Positions 9,145-17,156 of a DNA stretch of 64,000 nucleotides are shown here, piece after piece (position 1 is the first letter of the stretch; the number at the start of each line of letters is the position of its first letter). Below the pieces are notes generated by a model. The model was not told where the DNA came from. It did no database searches and saw nothing but the letters and a program-made list of their open reading frames with translations. The stretch spans positions 1-64,000 of the forward strand of contig NZ_JBQEON010000001.1 of assembly GCF_052045245.1 (NCBI RefSeq). The letters run 5' to 3'. Made by a program: the position numbers and the translations under genes. Source of the stretch: Burkholderia sp052045245. Its GTDB lineage: Bacteria > Pseudomonadota > Gammaproteobacteria > Burkholderiales > Burkholderiaceae.

Positions 9145-9792
9145 ATGACCGATCTTTCCCATCACGCCGAAGCGGGCGTCTATCGCCAGCAGGGTTTCGG
9201 CACGCCGCTGCCGCCGCACGGCAACCTCGGATTGCTGATCGTCGACTTCGTGGTCGGCTTCGCCGATCCCGCGACGTTCGGCGGCGGCAACATCGCGCCG
9301 GCGATCGCGCGCACGACGCAGGCGCTCGCGCTCGCCCGCGCGCGCGGCTGGCCGGTCGCGCACAGCCGCATCGTGTACGCGGACGACGGCAGCGACGACA
9401 ACGTGTTCTCGCTGAAGGTGCCCGGCATGGCGACGCTGACCGAGCACCATCCGAACAGCGCGATCGTGCCCGAGCTCACGCCGGCCGCCGGCGAACTCGT
9501 CGTGCGCAAGACCGTGCCGTCCGCGTTCTTCGGTACGCAACTCGCGCCGTGGCTCGCGCAGCGTGCGGTGCAGACGCTGCTCGTGGCCGGCGCGGTGACG
9601 AGCGGCTGCGTGCGCGCGAGCGTGGTCGACGCGATGTCGCACGGGCTCAGGCCGCTGGTGCTCGCCGATTGCGTCGGCGATCGCGCGATCGCGCCGCATG
9701 ATGCGAACCTGTTCGACATGCAGCAAAAATATGCGGCCGTGATGCCGCTCGACGATGCAATCGCGGCGATCGACGCCGTGCGCGCGCGCTGA
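9145..9792 (+). CDS. nicF: maleamate amidohydrolase
   Basis: A 215-residue cysteine hydrolase of the isochorismatase superfamily. The catalytic triad is visible: Asp in LLIVDFVVGF, Lys in VVRKTVPSAFFGT, and the nucleophilic Cys in TSGCVRASVVDAM, preceded by the usual AGAV stretch. NicF hydrolyses maleamate to maleate and ammonia, between NicD and NicE in the pathway. Length and operon position agree. The separate molybdenum subunit gene begins 159 bp downstream, so that gene may have some independent expression. Confidence 0.9.
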   Translation: MTDLSHHAEAGVYRQQGFGTPLPPHGNLGLLIVDFVVGFADPATFGGGNIAPAIARTTQALALARARGWPVAHSRIVYADDGSDDNVFSLKVPGMATLTEHHPNSAIVPELTPAAGELVVRKTVPSAFFGTQLAPWLAQRAVQTLLVAGAVTSGCVRASVVDAMSHGLRPLVLADCVGDRAIAPHDANLFDMQQKYAAVMPLDDAIAAIDAVRAR

Positions 9793-9951
9793 GCTGCCGC
9801 GTCGCGCCTGGGCGGCTTGGGCGGCCTGGAAGACTGCCAGGCCGGCGCCCATGCGCGATTGACGCTGTGGTTTTGGCGACCTAGATTGACCGCATGCGGC
9901 GTCGCGTCGCGTCGCTGCCGGCCGCGCCTTCCCCGACAGGACACCTCACCC

Positions 9952-12237
9952 GTGAACCGCTCCGAACTGCTTGCGCGCGACGGCTGCCTGACCGTGATCC
10001 GGCCGCCCGCGCCGCCCGTCAAGCCGGCGCCCGGCCAGCCGGGCAGCCTTTCGTCTTACGTCCCGGCGCAGCCCGAAGTGTTCGTCGCCATTCTCGACGA
10101 CGGGCGCATCCTTGCATTCAACGGCCACGTCGACCTCGGCACCGGCATTCGCACGTCGCTCGCGCAGATCGTGGCCGAGGAGCTCGACGTGCCGGCCGCG
10201 CACGTGACGATGGTGCTCGGCGACACGGCCGCGACGCCGAACCAGGGCCCGACCATCGCGAGCGCGACGATCCAGATTTCCGCGACGCCGCTGCGCTGCG
10301 CGGCCGCGCAGGCGCGCCACGCGCTGCTGACGCTGGCCGCCGAGCGCTTCGGCGTCGATCCCGCACACCTGAGCAGCGCCGACGGGACGATCGCCACGTC
10401 CGCCCCCGCGCCAGGACAAGCCGCGACGTTCGCCGAACTCGTCACCGCGCGCCGCATCGCGCTGACGCTCGACCTGAACGCGAGCACGAAGGATCCCGCG
10501 CACTACCGGATCGTCGGCCAATCGTCGCCGCGCGTCGACGTGCCCGCGAAAGCCACCGGCCAGCTCACGTTCGTGCACGACATGCGCGTGCCGGGCATGC
10601 TGCACGGCCGCGTCGTGCGGCCGCCGTATGCGGGCCACGACAGCGGCGCGTTCGTCGGCACGTCGCTGGTCGACGTCGATCGCGCATCGGTCGCCGACGT
10701 GCCGGGGCTCGTGGCGGTCGTCGCGATCGGTGATTTCGTCGGCGTCGTCGCCGAGCGCGAGGAACACGCGATCCGCGCGGCGCGCCAGTTGCGCGTCACG
10801 TGGCGGCCGCATCCCGCGCTGCCGCCGCTCGACACGCCCGCGGCCGCGATCGCCGCCGCGCCCGCGCAACGCCGGCTGCTGCTCGACGAAGGCGACGTCG
10901 ACGCGGCGCGCGCGCAACCCGACACGATCACGCTGTCGCGCACCTATGCCTGGCCGTTCCAGATGCACGGCTCGATCGGCCCGTCGTGCGCACTCGCCGA
11001 CTACCGCGCGCCGGGCGACGGCCGGATCACCGTGTGGTCCGGCACGCAGAACCCCGTGTCGTTGCGCTACGACCTCGCGACGCTCGTCGCGCGCGACGAA
11101 GCCGATTTCGACATCGTGCGGATGGAAGCGGCCGGCTGCTACGGCCGCAATGGCGCGGACGACGTCTGCGGCGACGCGCTGCTGCTGTCGCGCGCGGTCG
11201 GCCGCCCGGTGCGCGTGCAACTGTCTCGCGCGGACGAGCATCTGTGGGAACCGAAAGGCGCCGGGCAATTGATGCAGGTGACGGGCACCGTCACGCGCGA
11301 CGGCCATCTGCTCGGCTATGACTTCACGACGCGCTATCCGTCGAACGACGCGCCGCTGCTCGCGACGCTCCTCACCGGCACGATCGCGCCCACGCCGCGC
11401 GTGTTCGAGATGGGCGACCGGACAGCCGTGTCGCCGTATGCCAGCCCGAATCGGCGCTTCGTCTGCGAGGATCTCGCGCCGCTCGTGCGCGCGTCGTGGC
11501 TGCGTGGCGTGTCGGCGTTGCCGAACTCGTTCGCGCACGACGCATTCGTCGACGAATGCGCGGCGCTCGCCGGCGTCGATCCGCTCGCGTTCCGGCTTCG
11601 GCATCTGGACGACACGCGCGCAACCGAGCTGCTGCAGGCGGTGGCCCATCGCGCGGGCTGGGTACCGCGCGCGGGCCGCGAGCATGACGATGATGCGGCG
11701 CGCGTCGTACGCGGCCGCGGCATCGCCTACGCGCGCTACGTGCACAGTCGCTTCCCCGGTTTCGGCGCCGCGTGGTCCGCGTGGATCGTCGACCTGAGCG
11801 TCGATCGCGTGTCGGGCGAGATCCGCATCGAGCGCGTGACGGTCGGCCAGGACACCGGCACGATGATCAACCCGGACGGCGTGCGCCACCAGATCCATGG
11901 CAACGTGATCCAGGCATTGAGCCGCACGCTGAAGGAGCGCGTGCGGTTTGCCGACGGCAAGGTCGCGTCGCGCGAATGGGCGAGCTATCCGATCCTGACG
12001 TTCGACGAAGTGCCGGACGTCGACGTCGTGCTGATGCCGCGCCAAGGCGAGCCGCCGCTCGGCGCGGGCGAATCGGCGTCGGTGCCCGGGCCGGCCGCCG
12101 TCGCGAATGCACTGTTCGATGCGACCGGCGTGCGCTTCCATGCGCCGCCGTTCACCCCCGAGACGGTACGCGCCGCACTGCGCGAGGCCGGCCGATTGAT
12201 GCCCGCGGCAGCACCCGCCGCCGCAGGCACCGTCTAA
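9952..12237 (+). CDS. nicB: molybdopterin-binding catalytic subunit of nicotinate hydroxylase (stand-alone NicB catalytic part)
   Basis: A 761-residue large subunit of the xanthine dehydrogenase/isoquinoline 1-oxidoreductase family. Near residues 57-110 it has GHVDLGTGIRTSLAQIVAEE followed by a GDT and GPTIASAT region for cofactor binding. GAGESASVPG near residue 704 supplies the catalytic glutamate. It should hydroxylate nicotinate at C6 with NicA. No cytochrome domain is attached, unlike P. putida NicB; the hemes are on the gene at 1780-4230. The start is probably the GTG at 9952: the frame runs 45 codons further up, but that sequence is Arg-rich and unlike the family. No TAT signal is seen, so it is probably cytoplasmic. 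Confidence 0.85.
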   Translation: MNRSELLARDGCLTVIRPPAPPVKPAPGQPGSLSSYVPAQPEVFVAILDDGRILAFNGHVDLGTGIRTSLAQIVAEELDVPAAHVTMVLGDTAATPNQGPTIASATIQISATPLRCAAAQARHALLTLAAERFGVDPAHLSSADGTIATSAPAPGQAATFAELVTARRIALTLDLNASTKDPAHYRIVGQSSPRVDVPAKATGQLTFVHDMRVPGMLHGRVVRPPYAGHDSGAFVGTSLVDVDRASVADVPGLVAVVAIGDFVGVVAEREEHAIRAARQLRVTWRPHPALPPLDTPAAAIAAAPAQRRLLLDEGDVDAARAQPDTITLSRTYAWPFQMHGSIGPSCALADYRAPGDGRITVWSGTQNPVSLRYDLATLVARDEADFDIVRMEAAGCYGRNGADDVCGDALLLSRAVGRPVRVQLSRADEHLWEPKGAGQLMQVTGTVTRDGHLLGYDFTTRYPSNDAPLLATLLTGTIAPTPRVFEMGDRTAVSPYASPNRRFVCEDLAPLVRASWLRGVSALPNSFAHDAFVDECAALAGVDPLAFRLRHLDDTRATELLQAVAHRAGWVPRAGREHDDDAARVVRGRGIAYARYVHSRFPGFGAAWSAWIVDLSVDRVSGEIRIERVTVGQDTGTMINPDGVRHQIHGNVIQALSRTLKERVRFADGKVASREWASYPILTFDEVPDVDVVLMPRQGEPPLGAGESASVPGPAAVANALFDATGVRFHAPPFTPETVRAALREAGRLMPAAAPAAAGTV

Positions 12238-12273
12238 AGCAGGCTGGCGTCGCGTGCCGGACGGTGCCGCGCG

Positions 12274-12720
12274 TCAGGCGTCGCCGTCGGCCTCCATCAT
12301 CTTGCGCAGCAGGTACTGCAACGCGACGCGCTCGCCCGGATTGAGCGGCCCGTACGTGCGCTCGGTCACCTGCCGCGCGAACGGCACCGTGCGGTCGATC
12401 AGCGCGAGGCCGGCCGCGGTCGCGCGCACGATCAGCTTGCGGCCGTCGTTCGGGTCGGGCAGCACCTCGATCAGCGCGCGCGTCTTCAATCGCTCGACCA
12501 CCCCGCGGATCGTCGCCTGGTCAATCGCGGTCGCCTTCACGATGTCGTTCAGCGAACACGCCTGCTTTTCCTTGACCGCGCACAGCGCGACGAACTGCGC
12601 GGCCGTCAGGTCCGAATCGGGGATCGCTTCCTGAAAGATCGCAACGTGCCGCTGATAGGCACGGCGCAGCAGGTGGCCGACCTGATCGTGAAAGTCGTAG
12701 GAATCCTTGGAAGACGCCAT
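12274..12720 (-). CDS. nicR: MarR-family regulator of nicotinate degradation
   Basis: A 148-residue winged-helix protein of MarR type. The recognition region is SLNDIVKATAIDQATIRGVVERL, and the wing contains DPNDGRKLIVRAT. In P. putida, NicR represses the nic genes and responds to a pathway intermediate (6-hydroxynicotinate). This gene lies at the end of the plus-strand operon, convergent with it and divergent from the importer gene nicT, which fits the same role. A copy of the putative operator lies about 40 bp upstream of its own start, suggesting autoregulation. Confidence 0.85.
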   Translation of the reverse strand: MASSKDSYDFHDQVGHLLRRAYQRHVAIFQEAIPDSDLTAAQFVALCAVKEKQACSLNDIVKATAIDQATIRGVVERLKTRALIEVLPDPNDGRKLIVRATAAGLALIDRTVPFARQVTERTYGPLNPGERVALQYLLRKMMEADGDA

Positions 12721-12760
12721 GAAATGGGAGGCTCGCGCGGCATGAATGAGAATGGCAAGC

Positions 12761-12775
12761 AGTGTACACCCTCAA
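12761..12775 (+). promoter_or_regulatory. putative NicR operator upstream of nicR
   Basis: AGTGTACACCCTCAA contains the palindromic core GTGTACAC and matches the nicC-proximal site (GCGTACACACTCAA) at 12 of 14 positions. It is 41 bp from the nicR start. Function is inferred from recurrence. Confidence 0.5.
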
Positions 12776-13143
12776 ATCGCCGCGATCGATCGCGCGGCCG
12801 CCGCTTCGTTGCGGTGCGTCAGGGTTCATCGCGCCCTTCCTCCATCGCGCCTGACGATTGCCTGACTGCGTCGGCCCGCGCACCGACATCTCCCCTGCAG
12901 CGCCGGCGATCCGTGCCGCCCGGCGGGCCGTCTGGCGCACGTCTCCGCACCACCGACGCATTTTCGTGCACACACTCCACTTTTGAGCGCATACGCACGA
13001 ATTTTGTGCTTGCTTGCGAGCGTGAAACGGCCATTCAAAAAGTGGCGACATTTCGTGAAAATCCCCTAAAAACATGGATATTTATCCGGCCAATCAACCG
13101 ATCATGGCGCGTTCATTTTCATGCCTGTGCGATTCCGTATTTT

Positions 13144-13158
13144 CTAGTGTGTACGCTA
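13144..13158 (-). promoter_or_regulatory. putative NicR operator upstream of nicT
   Basis: CTAGTGTGTACGCTA on the plus strand is the exact inverse of TAGCGTACACACTAG. Its first 13 bases are identical to the nicC-proximal site at 6199-6211. It lies about 100 bp upstream of nicT. A weaker related sequence, GTGCACACACT, is at 12966-12976 in the same intergenic region. Confidence 0.55.
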
Positions 13159-13256
13159 TGTAATTGGCGTGCTATACAGACTCCAGCGCGCGGCGAATCC
13201 ACGCTCGCGTCGAACGGCCACCCACTCATCCGTCATATCTGAACAGGGGCAATCCC

Positions 13257-14564
13257 ATGTCTACCGCACACCCGAGCGCCGCCGTCTCCGCCGACGACAC
13301 GCTCAACGGCGCGCTCTACCGCAAGGTCACGCTGCGCCTGATCACGCTGTTCTGCCTGTGCTATTTCGCGGCCTATCTCGACCGCATCAACATCGGGCTC
13401 GCGAAGCTGCAGATGCTCGATGCGCTGAAGTTCAGCGACACCGTGTACGGGCTCGGCGCCGGCCTGTTCTTCGGCGGCTACATCCTGTTCGAAGTCCCGA
13501 GCAATCTGGTGCTGCAGCGTGTCGGCGCGAAGCTGTGGATCGCGCGGATCATGATTACGTGGGGCCTGCTGTCGGGCGCGACGATGTTCGTCCAGACGCC
13601 GACGCAGTTCTACCTCGTGCGCTTCCTGCTCGGCGCCGCCGAAGCCGGCTTCCTGCCCGGTGTGCTGCTGTACCTGACGCAGTGGTATCCCGATGCGCGC
13701 CGTGCGCGGATCGTCGCGCTGTTCATGGTCGGCCTGCCGCTGTCGAGCATGATCGGCAGCCCGATCTCCGGCTGGATCATGCGCGCGTTCGATGGCGCGC
13801 ACGGGCTCGGCGGCTGGCAGTGGCTGTTCCTGCTCGAGGCATTGCCGTCGATCCTGCTCGGCTTCGCGGTGCTGCGCTGGCTGCCGAACAGCATCGAGAC
13901 CGCGCGCTGGCTGAACGCCGACGAGAAACACGCGCTGCGCGCGAACCTCGACGCCGATCCGTCCGGCAACAAGAGCCATGCGCTCGGCCGCGCGTTCTTC
14001 GATCCGAAGGTCTGGGCGCTCGGCCTCATCGATCTGTGCGTGCTGCTCGGGCTGTACGCGGTGAGCTTCTGGCTGCCGACGATCCTGCGCGACACCGGCG
14101 TGAAGGACGCCTATCACATCGGCTGGCTGATGGTGATCCCGAACGCCGCGGCCGTGCTCGCGACGCTGTATTGCGGCGCGAGCTCCGACCGTGCGCGCGA
14201 GCGCCGCTGGCATATCGTCGTGCCGTTCCTGGTGTCGGCCGTCGCGCTCGCCTTCGCGGCCGCGTCATCGCACGGCACGCTCGCGACCGTGCTGCTGTTC
14301 TCGCTGGTCAACGCGGGCGCGGCCGCCGCGATGCCGGTCGTCTGGGCGTTGCCGTCCACGTTCCTGAAGGGCTCGGCCGCGGCCGGCGGGATCGCGTTCG
14401 CGTGCTCGATCGCGAACCTCGGCGGCTTCGGCAGCACCTACTTCATCGGCTGGCTGCGTGACACGTTCCATTCGCAAAGCGCGGGGCTGTACGGCTTCGC
14501 CGCGTGCATGCTGATCGGTTGCGCGCTTGCGCTCGCGTATCCGGCGAAGCTCGTGAACCGCTGA
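13257..14564 (+). CDS. nicT: MFS transporter, probable nicotinate importer
   Basis: A 435-residue transporter of the anion:cation symporter (ACS/phthalate permease-like) branch of the major facilitator superfamily. About 12 TM segments are visible in two halves split by a hydrophilic loop (LNADEKHALRANLDADPSGN). The family marker after TM1 is AYLDRINIGLAKLQM, and the motif-A-like region is RARIVALFM. It ends with a short cytoplasmic tail. Position next to nicR and a nicR-type site upstream support uptake of nicotinate or a hydroxylated relative. The ATG at 13257 precedes a short hydrophilic tail. Specificity is inferred from context only. Confidence 0.82.
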   Translation: MSTAHPSAAVSADDTLNGALYRKVTLRLITLFCLCYFAAYLDRINIGLAKLQMLDALKFSDTVYGLGAGLFFGGYILFEVPSNLVLQRVGAKLWIARIMITWGLLSGATMFVQTPTQFYLVRFLLGAAEAGFLPGVLLYLTQWYPDARRARIVALFMVGLPLSSMIGSPISGWIMRAFDGAHGLGGWQWLFLLEALPSILLGFAVLRWLPNSIETARWLNADEKHALRANLDADPSGNKSHALGRAFFDPKVWALGLIDLCVLLGLYAVSFWLPTILRDTGVKDAYHIGWLMVIPNAAAVLATLYCGASSDRARERRWHIVVPFLVSAVALAFAAASSHGTLATVLLFSLVNAGAAAAMPVVWALPSTFLKGSAAAGGIAFACSIANLGGFGSTYFIGWLRDTFHSQSAGLYGFAACMLIGCALALAYPAKLVNR

Positions 14565-14576
14565 TGCCTTCCTCCA

Positions 14577-14601
14577 GCGCGGCGATGCAATGTCGCCGCG
14601 C
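14577..14601 (+). terminator. hairpin downstream of nicT
   Basis: GCGCGGCGA (14577-14585) pairs perfectly with TCGCCGCGC (14593-14601) around a 7-nt loop, 13 bp after the nicT stop codon. No T-run follows, so intrinsic termination is only possible. Confidence 0.45.
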
Positions 14602-14615
14602 GCGATTGCACGACG

Positions 14616-14651
14616 TTCCGCATATCGGTGCGCACGCAACGGTATGCGGAA
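14616..14651. repeat. 9-bp inverted repeat in the nicT-lipoprotein gap
   Basis: TTCCGCATA (14616-14624) and TATGCGGAA (14643-14651) are perfect inverse copies 18 bp apart. This could be an operator or a second hairpin. The gap from 14565 to 15032 holds no gene. Confidence 0.4.
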
Positions 14652-14709
14652 ACGACCTCGCTCTACCCGTTCCGTTGCGCCAACCGTGCCGGTTGGCATG
14701 GCACACGCC

Positions 14710-14731
14710 GGTTGCCGTTTGGTTGCCGTTT
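14710..14731 (+). repeat. tandem duplication of an 11-bp unit
   Basis: GGTTGCCGTTT occurs twice without spacer in the gene-free region upstream of the DUF4397 lipoprotein. Confidence 0.6.
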
Positions 14732-15032
14732 GAAACACCTTTCCGGCGCACGTCATTCACACGCCGCCTCAGCCCCCGTCGCGCCGCCTTTTTTACAAAT
14801 ACCTGACCCGACGCGCGCGATCGCGCATCGCACATCGCCGCCTGCGCGTGCCGGATCCGCCGCCACACGGGCGCTCGGGCAGGTCCGGTCACGCAGGCAC
14901 ATCGCTTGCGGCATCCACGCGCCCGCCACCCCGGCGGACGACAATCCTTCCTTCAACCGGCGCTGCGCACCGCGTGACTCGTCGCGCGGCGACCCCGCAT
15001 CGCAAACAGGTTCCCTGAACGAGAGGACGACA

Positions 15033-15797
15033 ATGAAATCCATTCGAACGATAGTGGCCCTGTGCTCGGTCATTTCGGTGCTCGCGGCATGTGGCGGAGA
15101 CGGCAACGACGTCGGCACCGAACTCGGCATCTCGAAACCGCAGGCGCGCTTCATCAACGCGGTGCCGGCCGGCCCGAACCTCGACTACTACCTGAATGCG
15201 AAGGTGGATGCGTCGGGCGTCGCGTACAAGGGCGTGACCCGCTATCACGACGTCGATTCGGGCACGCAGACCGCCAGCTACGACGTGTCGGGCACGACCG
15301 CGACCGTCGCGTCGCAATCGTTCAGCGCGGCGAACGGCCATCACTACACGACGATCGCGTTGCCGAGCACGTCGTCGGCGATCTCCGTGATCGACGATCC
15401 GTTCGCCAAGCAGCTGCTGTCCGACAAGGCGCGCGTGCGCAGCTTCAACGCATCGCCAAACGCGCAGAACGTCGACGTATACGTCGTGCCGCCGGGCACC
15501 GACATCACCGCACAAAGCCCGACGCTGGCAGGCGCGGCGTACCAGAACGCGGTGCCGGCGTCCGGTCAGGACTCCGTGTATCTGAGCGGCGGTACGTACC
15601 AGGTCGTCGTCACGACGGCCGGCAGCAAGACGCCGATCCTCAAGACCGCGCCGGTCGCCCTCAACAACAACGCAGACTGGCTACTGCTGACGATTCCGTC
15701 GGGCGGCATCGGCGACGTCACCCCGAATGACGTCCATGTGCTCGTCGCACAGGGCAACGACGCGGACACGTCCGCGCAGGAACTCGGCCCGCAGTAA
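15033..15797 (+). CDS. DUF4397-type lipoprotein
   Basis: A 254-residue secreted lipoprotein. The signal MKSIRTIVALCSVISVLAAC places the lipobox cysteine at residue 20, followed by the usual flexible GGDGND. The body shows two similar beta-rich units (ARFINAVPAGPNLDYYLN and VRSFNASPNAQNVDVYVVPPG), the pattern of DUF4397 proteins, which are Ig-like surface domains of unknown role. The start is preceded by GAGAGGACG. It is a single-gene unit, with a long gene-free leader before it and a strong hairpin after it. Function is unknown; surface adhesion or envelope structure is a guess. Confidence 0.75.
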   Translation: MKSIRTIVALCSVISVLAACGGDGNDVGTELGISKPQARFINAVPAGPNLDYYLNAKVDASGVAYKGVTRYHDVDSGTQTASYDVSGTTATVASQSFSAANGHHYTTIALPSTSSAISVIDDPFAKQLLSDKARVRSFNASPNAQNVDVYVVPPGTDITAQSPTLAGAAYQNAVPASGQDSVYLSGGTYQVVVTTAGSKTPILKTAPVALNNNADWLLLTIPSGGIGDVTPNDVHVLVAQGNDADTSAQELGPQ

Positions 15798-15812
15798 CCG
15801 TCATGACTCACG

Positions 15813-15836
15813 GCGGACCGCCGGCCGGCGGTCCGC
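15813..15836. terminator. 24-bp perfect palindrome between convergent genes
   Basis: GCGGACCGCCGG is followed directly by its exact reverse complement. It lies 15 bp after the DUF4397 gene and 19 bp before the end of the opposite gene, a position typical of a shared bidirectional terminator. No T-run. Confidence 0.55.
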
Positions 15837-15855
15837 GCCCCCCATCGAACCGCCG

Positions 15856-16422
15856 TCAGTCGATCCGCTCGAAGCGGATCACGTGCTCGGCTCGCGTGCC
15901 GTCGCCATGCTCGATATCGACGTCGCCGACATGCCGGACTCGCCAGCCCGGCCGCGTCGCGATCTGCGGAACATTGCCGCCCGGCCGGCTCTCGATGCCG
16001 CCGAGCCCTTCGTCGGGCGTATCGATCGCGTCGTCGAGCGACGCATTCGAGTAGATCACGTTGTCGTGCCACTCGGTCGCGCCGGTGCGCGCCTCCATGC
16101 CCTTGCCGTCGACGTCCACCGTGTTGTCCGTCATCGCCATGTTCGCGTTGTCGAGCGTGACGATCCGGCCGGCGGCGCGACGCACCGGGTCGCCGCTGTC
16201 GACCGCGTGCGCGTCCAGGTCGATCGCCGGCAGGCCGGTCGGCGTTTTCGCGGCGATCGCTTCCGGCGTCAGCGGCCGTTTCTCGACCGCGGCGGCGTGG
16301 GCGACCTCGGCGGCCTGGGTCGCCGCATCGGGCATGTCGCCGGCCGCCGGCGTCTTCACCGGGCTCTGCTCGATCTGTTCCTGCTGCTGTTTCGGGGTTG
16401 GATTCGATTCCGCGTTCTGCAT
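15856..16422 (-). CDS. hypothetical protein, possibly DUF3005 family
   Basis: A 188-residue soluble protein without signal peptide or TM segment. The N-terminal third is low-complexity and rich in Gln, Pro and Ala (PKQQQEQIEQSPVKTP). The C-terminal part (ITLDNAN-like region, TVDVDGKGMEARTG, NVIYSNASLDDAIDTPDEG) is acidic and looks structured. The ATG at 16422 is fixed by an excellent ribosome binding site, AGGAGGTGCG, directly upstream. I recall DUF3005 as a Burkholderia-restricted family with similar features, but this could not be checked. Function unknown. Confidence 0.6.
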   Translation of the reverse strand: MQNAESNPTPKQQQEQIEQSPVKTPAAGDMPDAATQAAEVAHAAAVEKRPLTPEAIAAKTPTGLPAIDLDAHAVDSGDPVRRAAGRIVTLDNANMAMTDNTVDVDGKGMEARTGATEWHDNVIYSNASLDDAIDTPDEGLGGIESRPGGNVPQIATRPGWRVRHVGDVDIEHGDGTRAEHVIRFERID

Positions 16423-16625
16423 CGCACCTCCTGTTCCGGACGGCGCGCGCCGGCGTGAGGCGGCCGGCGCCCGTCCGGGAATCGCTACAACGGTCCTTGC
16501 AAATCTTTCACGCGCGCGGCATCGCCCCCGCGCGTCTCGAGACGCGCGGGGCAGCCGGCACGCGCCCACGGCGGCACCCGGGCGACGCGCCCACGCACGC
16601 CGCGGGCGCTGCCGGTGTGCGCCGC

Positions 16626-16913
16626 TCAGCCGCCGCTCGCGCCCGCCGGGCTGGAAGCCGCGCCCGGCATGCTCGCCGCGCCGCCGGTCGTGCCGCTTTC
16701 GGCCCCGCTGCCGGCCGCGCCGCTGCTCGGCATGCCCGATGGCGCGGTGGAAGGCGCCGGCGCCATGGTGCCCGTGGCGCTCGTGTCCGAACTCGCACCG
16801 GTGCCGGTGTCGCTCTCGCTCTTTTTCTGGCAACCCGCACCCGCCGCCAGGCCGGCGATCAGGATGCCGGCGAAGACGGCTCGCGATACGTGACGAATGG
16901 AATATCGCTGCAT
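16626..16913 (-). CDS. small Ser/Gly/Ala-rich lipoprotein
   Basis: A 95-residue protein: signal MQRYSIRHVSRAVFAGILIAGLAAGAGC with the acylated cysteine at residue 28, then a disordered tail dominated by Ser, Gly, Ala, Thr and Pro. There is no folded domain. It is probably an outer-membrane lipid-anchored peptide. The gene is 203 bp upstream of, and oriented like, the hypothetical gene ending at 15856, but a common transcript is uncertain. Confidence 0.6.
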   Translation of the reverse strand: MQRYSIRHVSRAVFAGILIAGLAAGAGCQKKSESDTGTGASSDTSATGTMAPAPSTAPSGMPSSGAAGSGAESGTTGGAASMPGAASSPAGASGG

Positions 16914-17156
16914 GACACCTCCGCTGATGTCGATGTGGATGGAACCCTTCGCGGCGCAATCCGCGTGCCTCGCTGCCGATCTCGCCCCATTCATTTTTCA
17001 AATGACGCCCAGCCGAATATTTAATTTCCCATCGTCGTGGACGCCGCCCATACTCGCGAACAAATCCGAGACATAACGAACGTCCAAGGCGGCAGGGCCA
17101 GCGCTGCGAGCATACGCGGCCGGTTCGCGCCCCTGCACATGGAAGGAGACACCTGC

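Noticed and set aside
8071..9852. 593-codon minus-strand frame opposite nicX and nicF
   Set aside because: Shadow of two genes with intact catalytic residues.
12521..13075. 184-codon minus-strand frame overlapping nicR and its promoter
   Set aside because: Out of frame with nicR, low-complexity, and covers the operator region.
14690..14730. Possible sigma-54 promoter (TGGCAC ... TTGCC)
   Set aside because: The spacing between the two elements is 7 instead of 5 bases.
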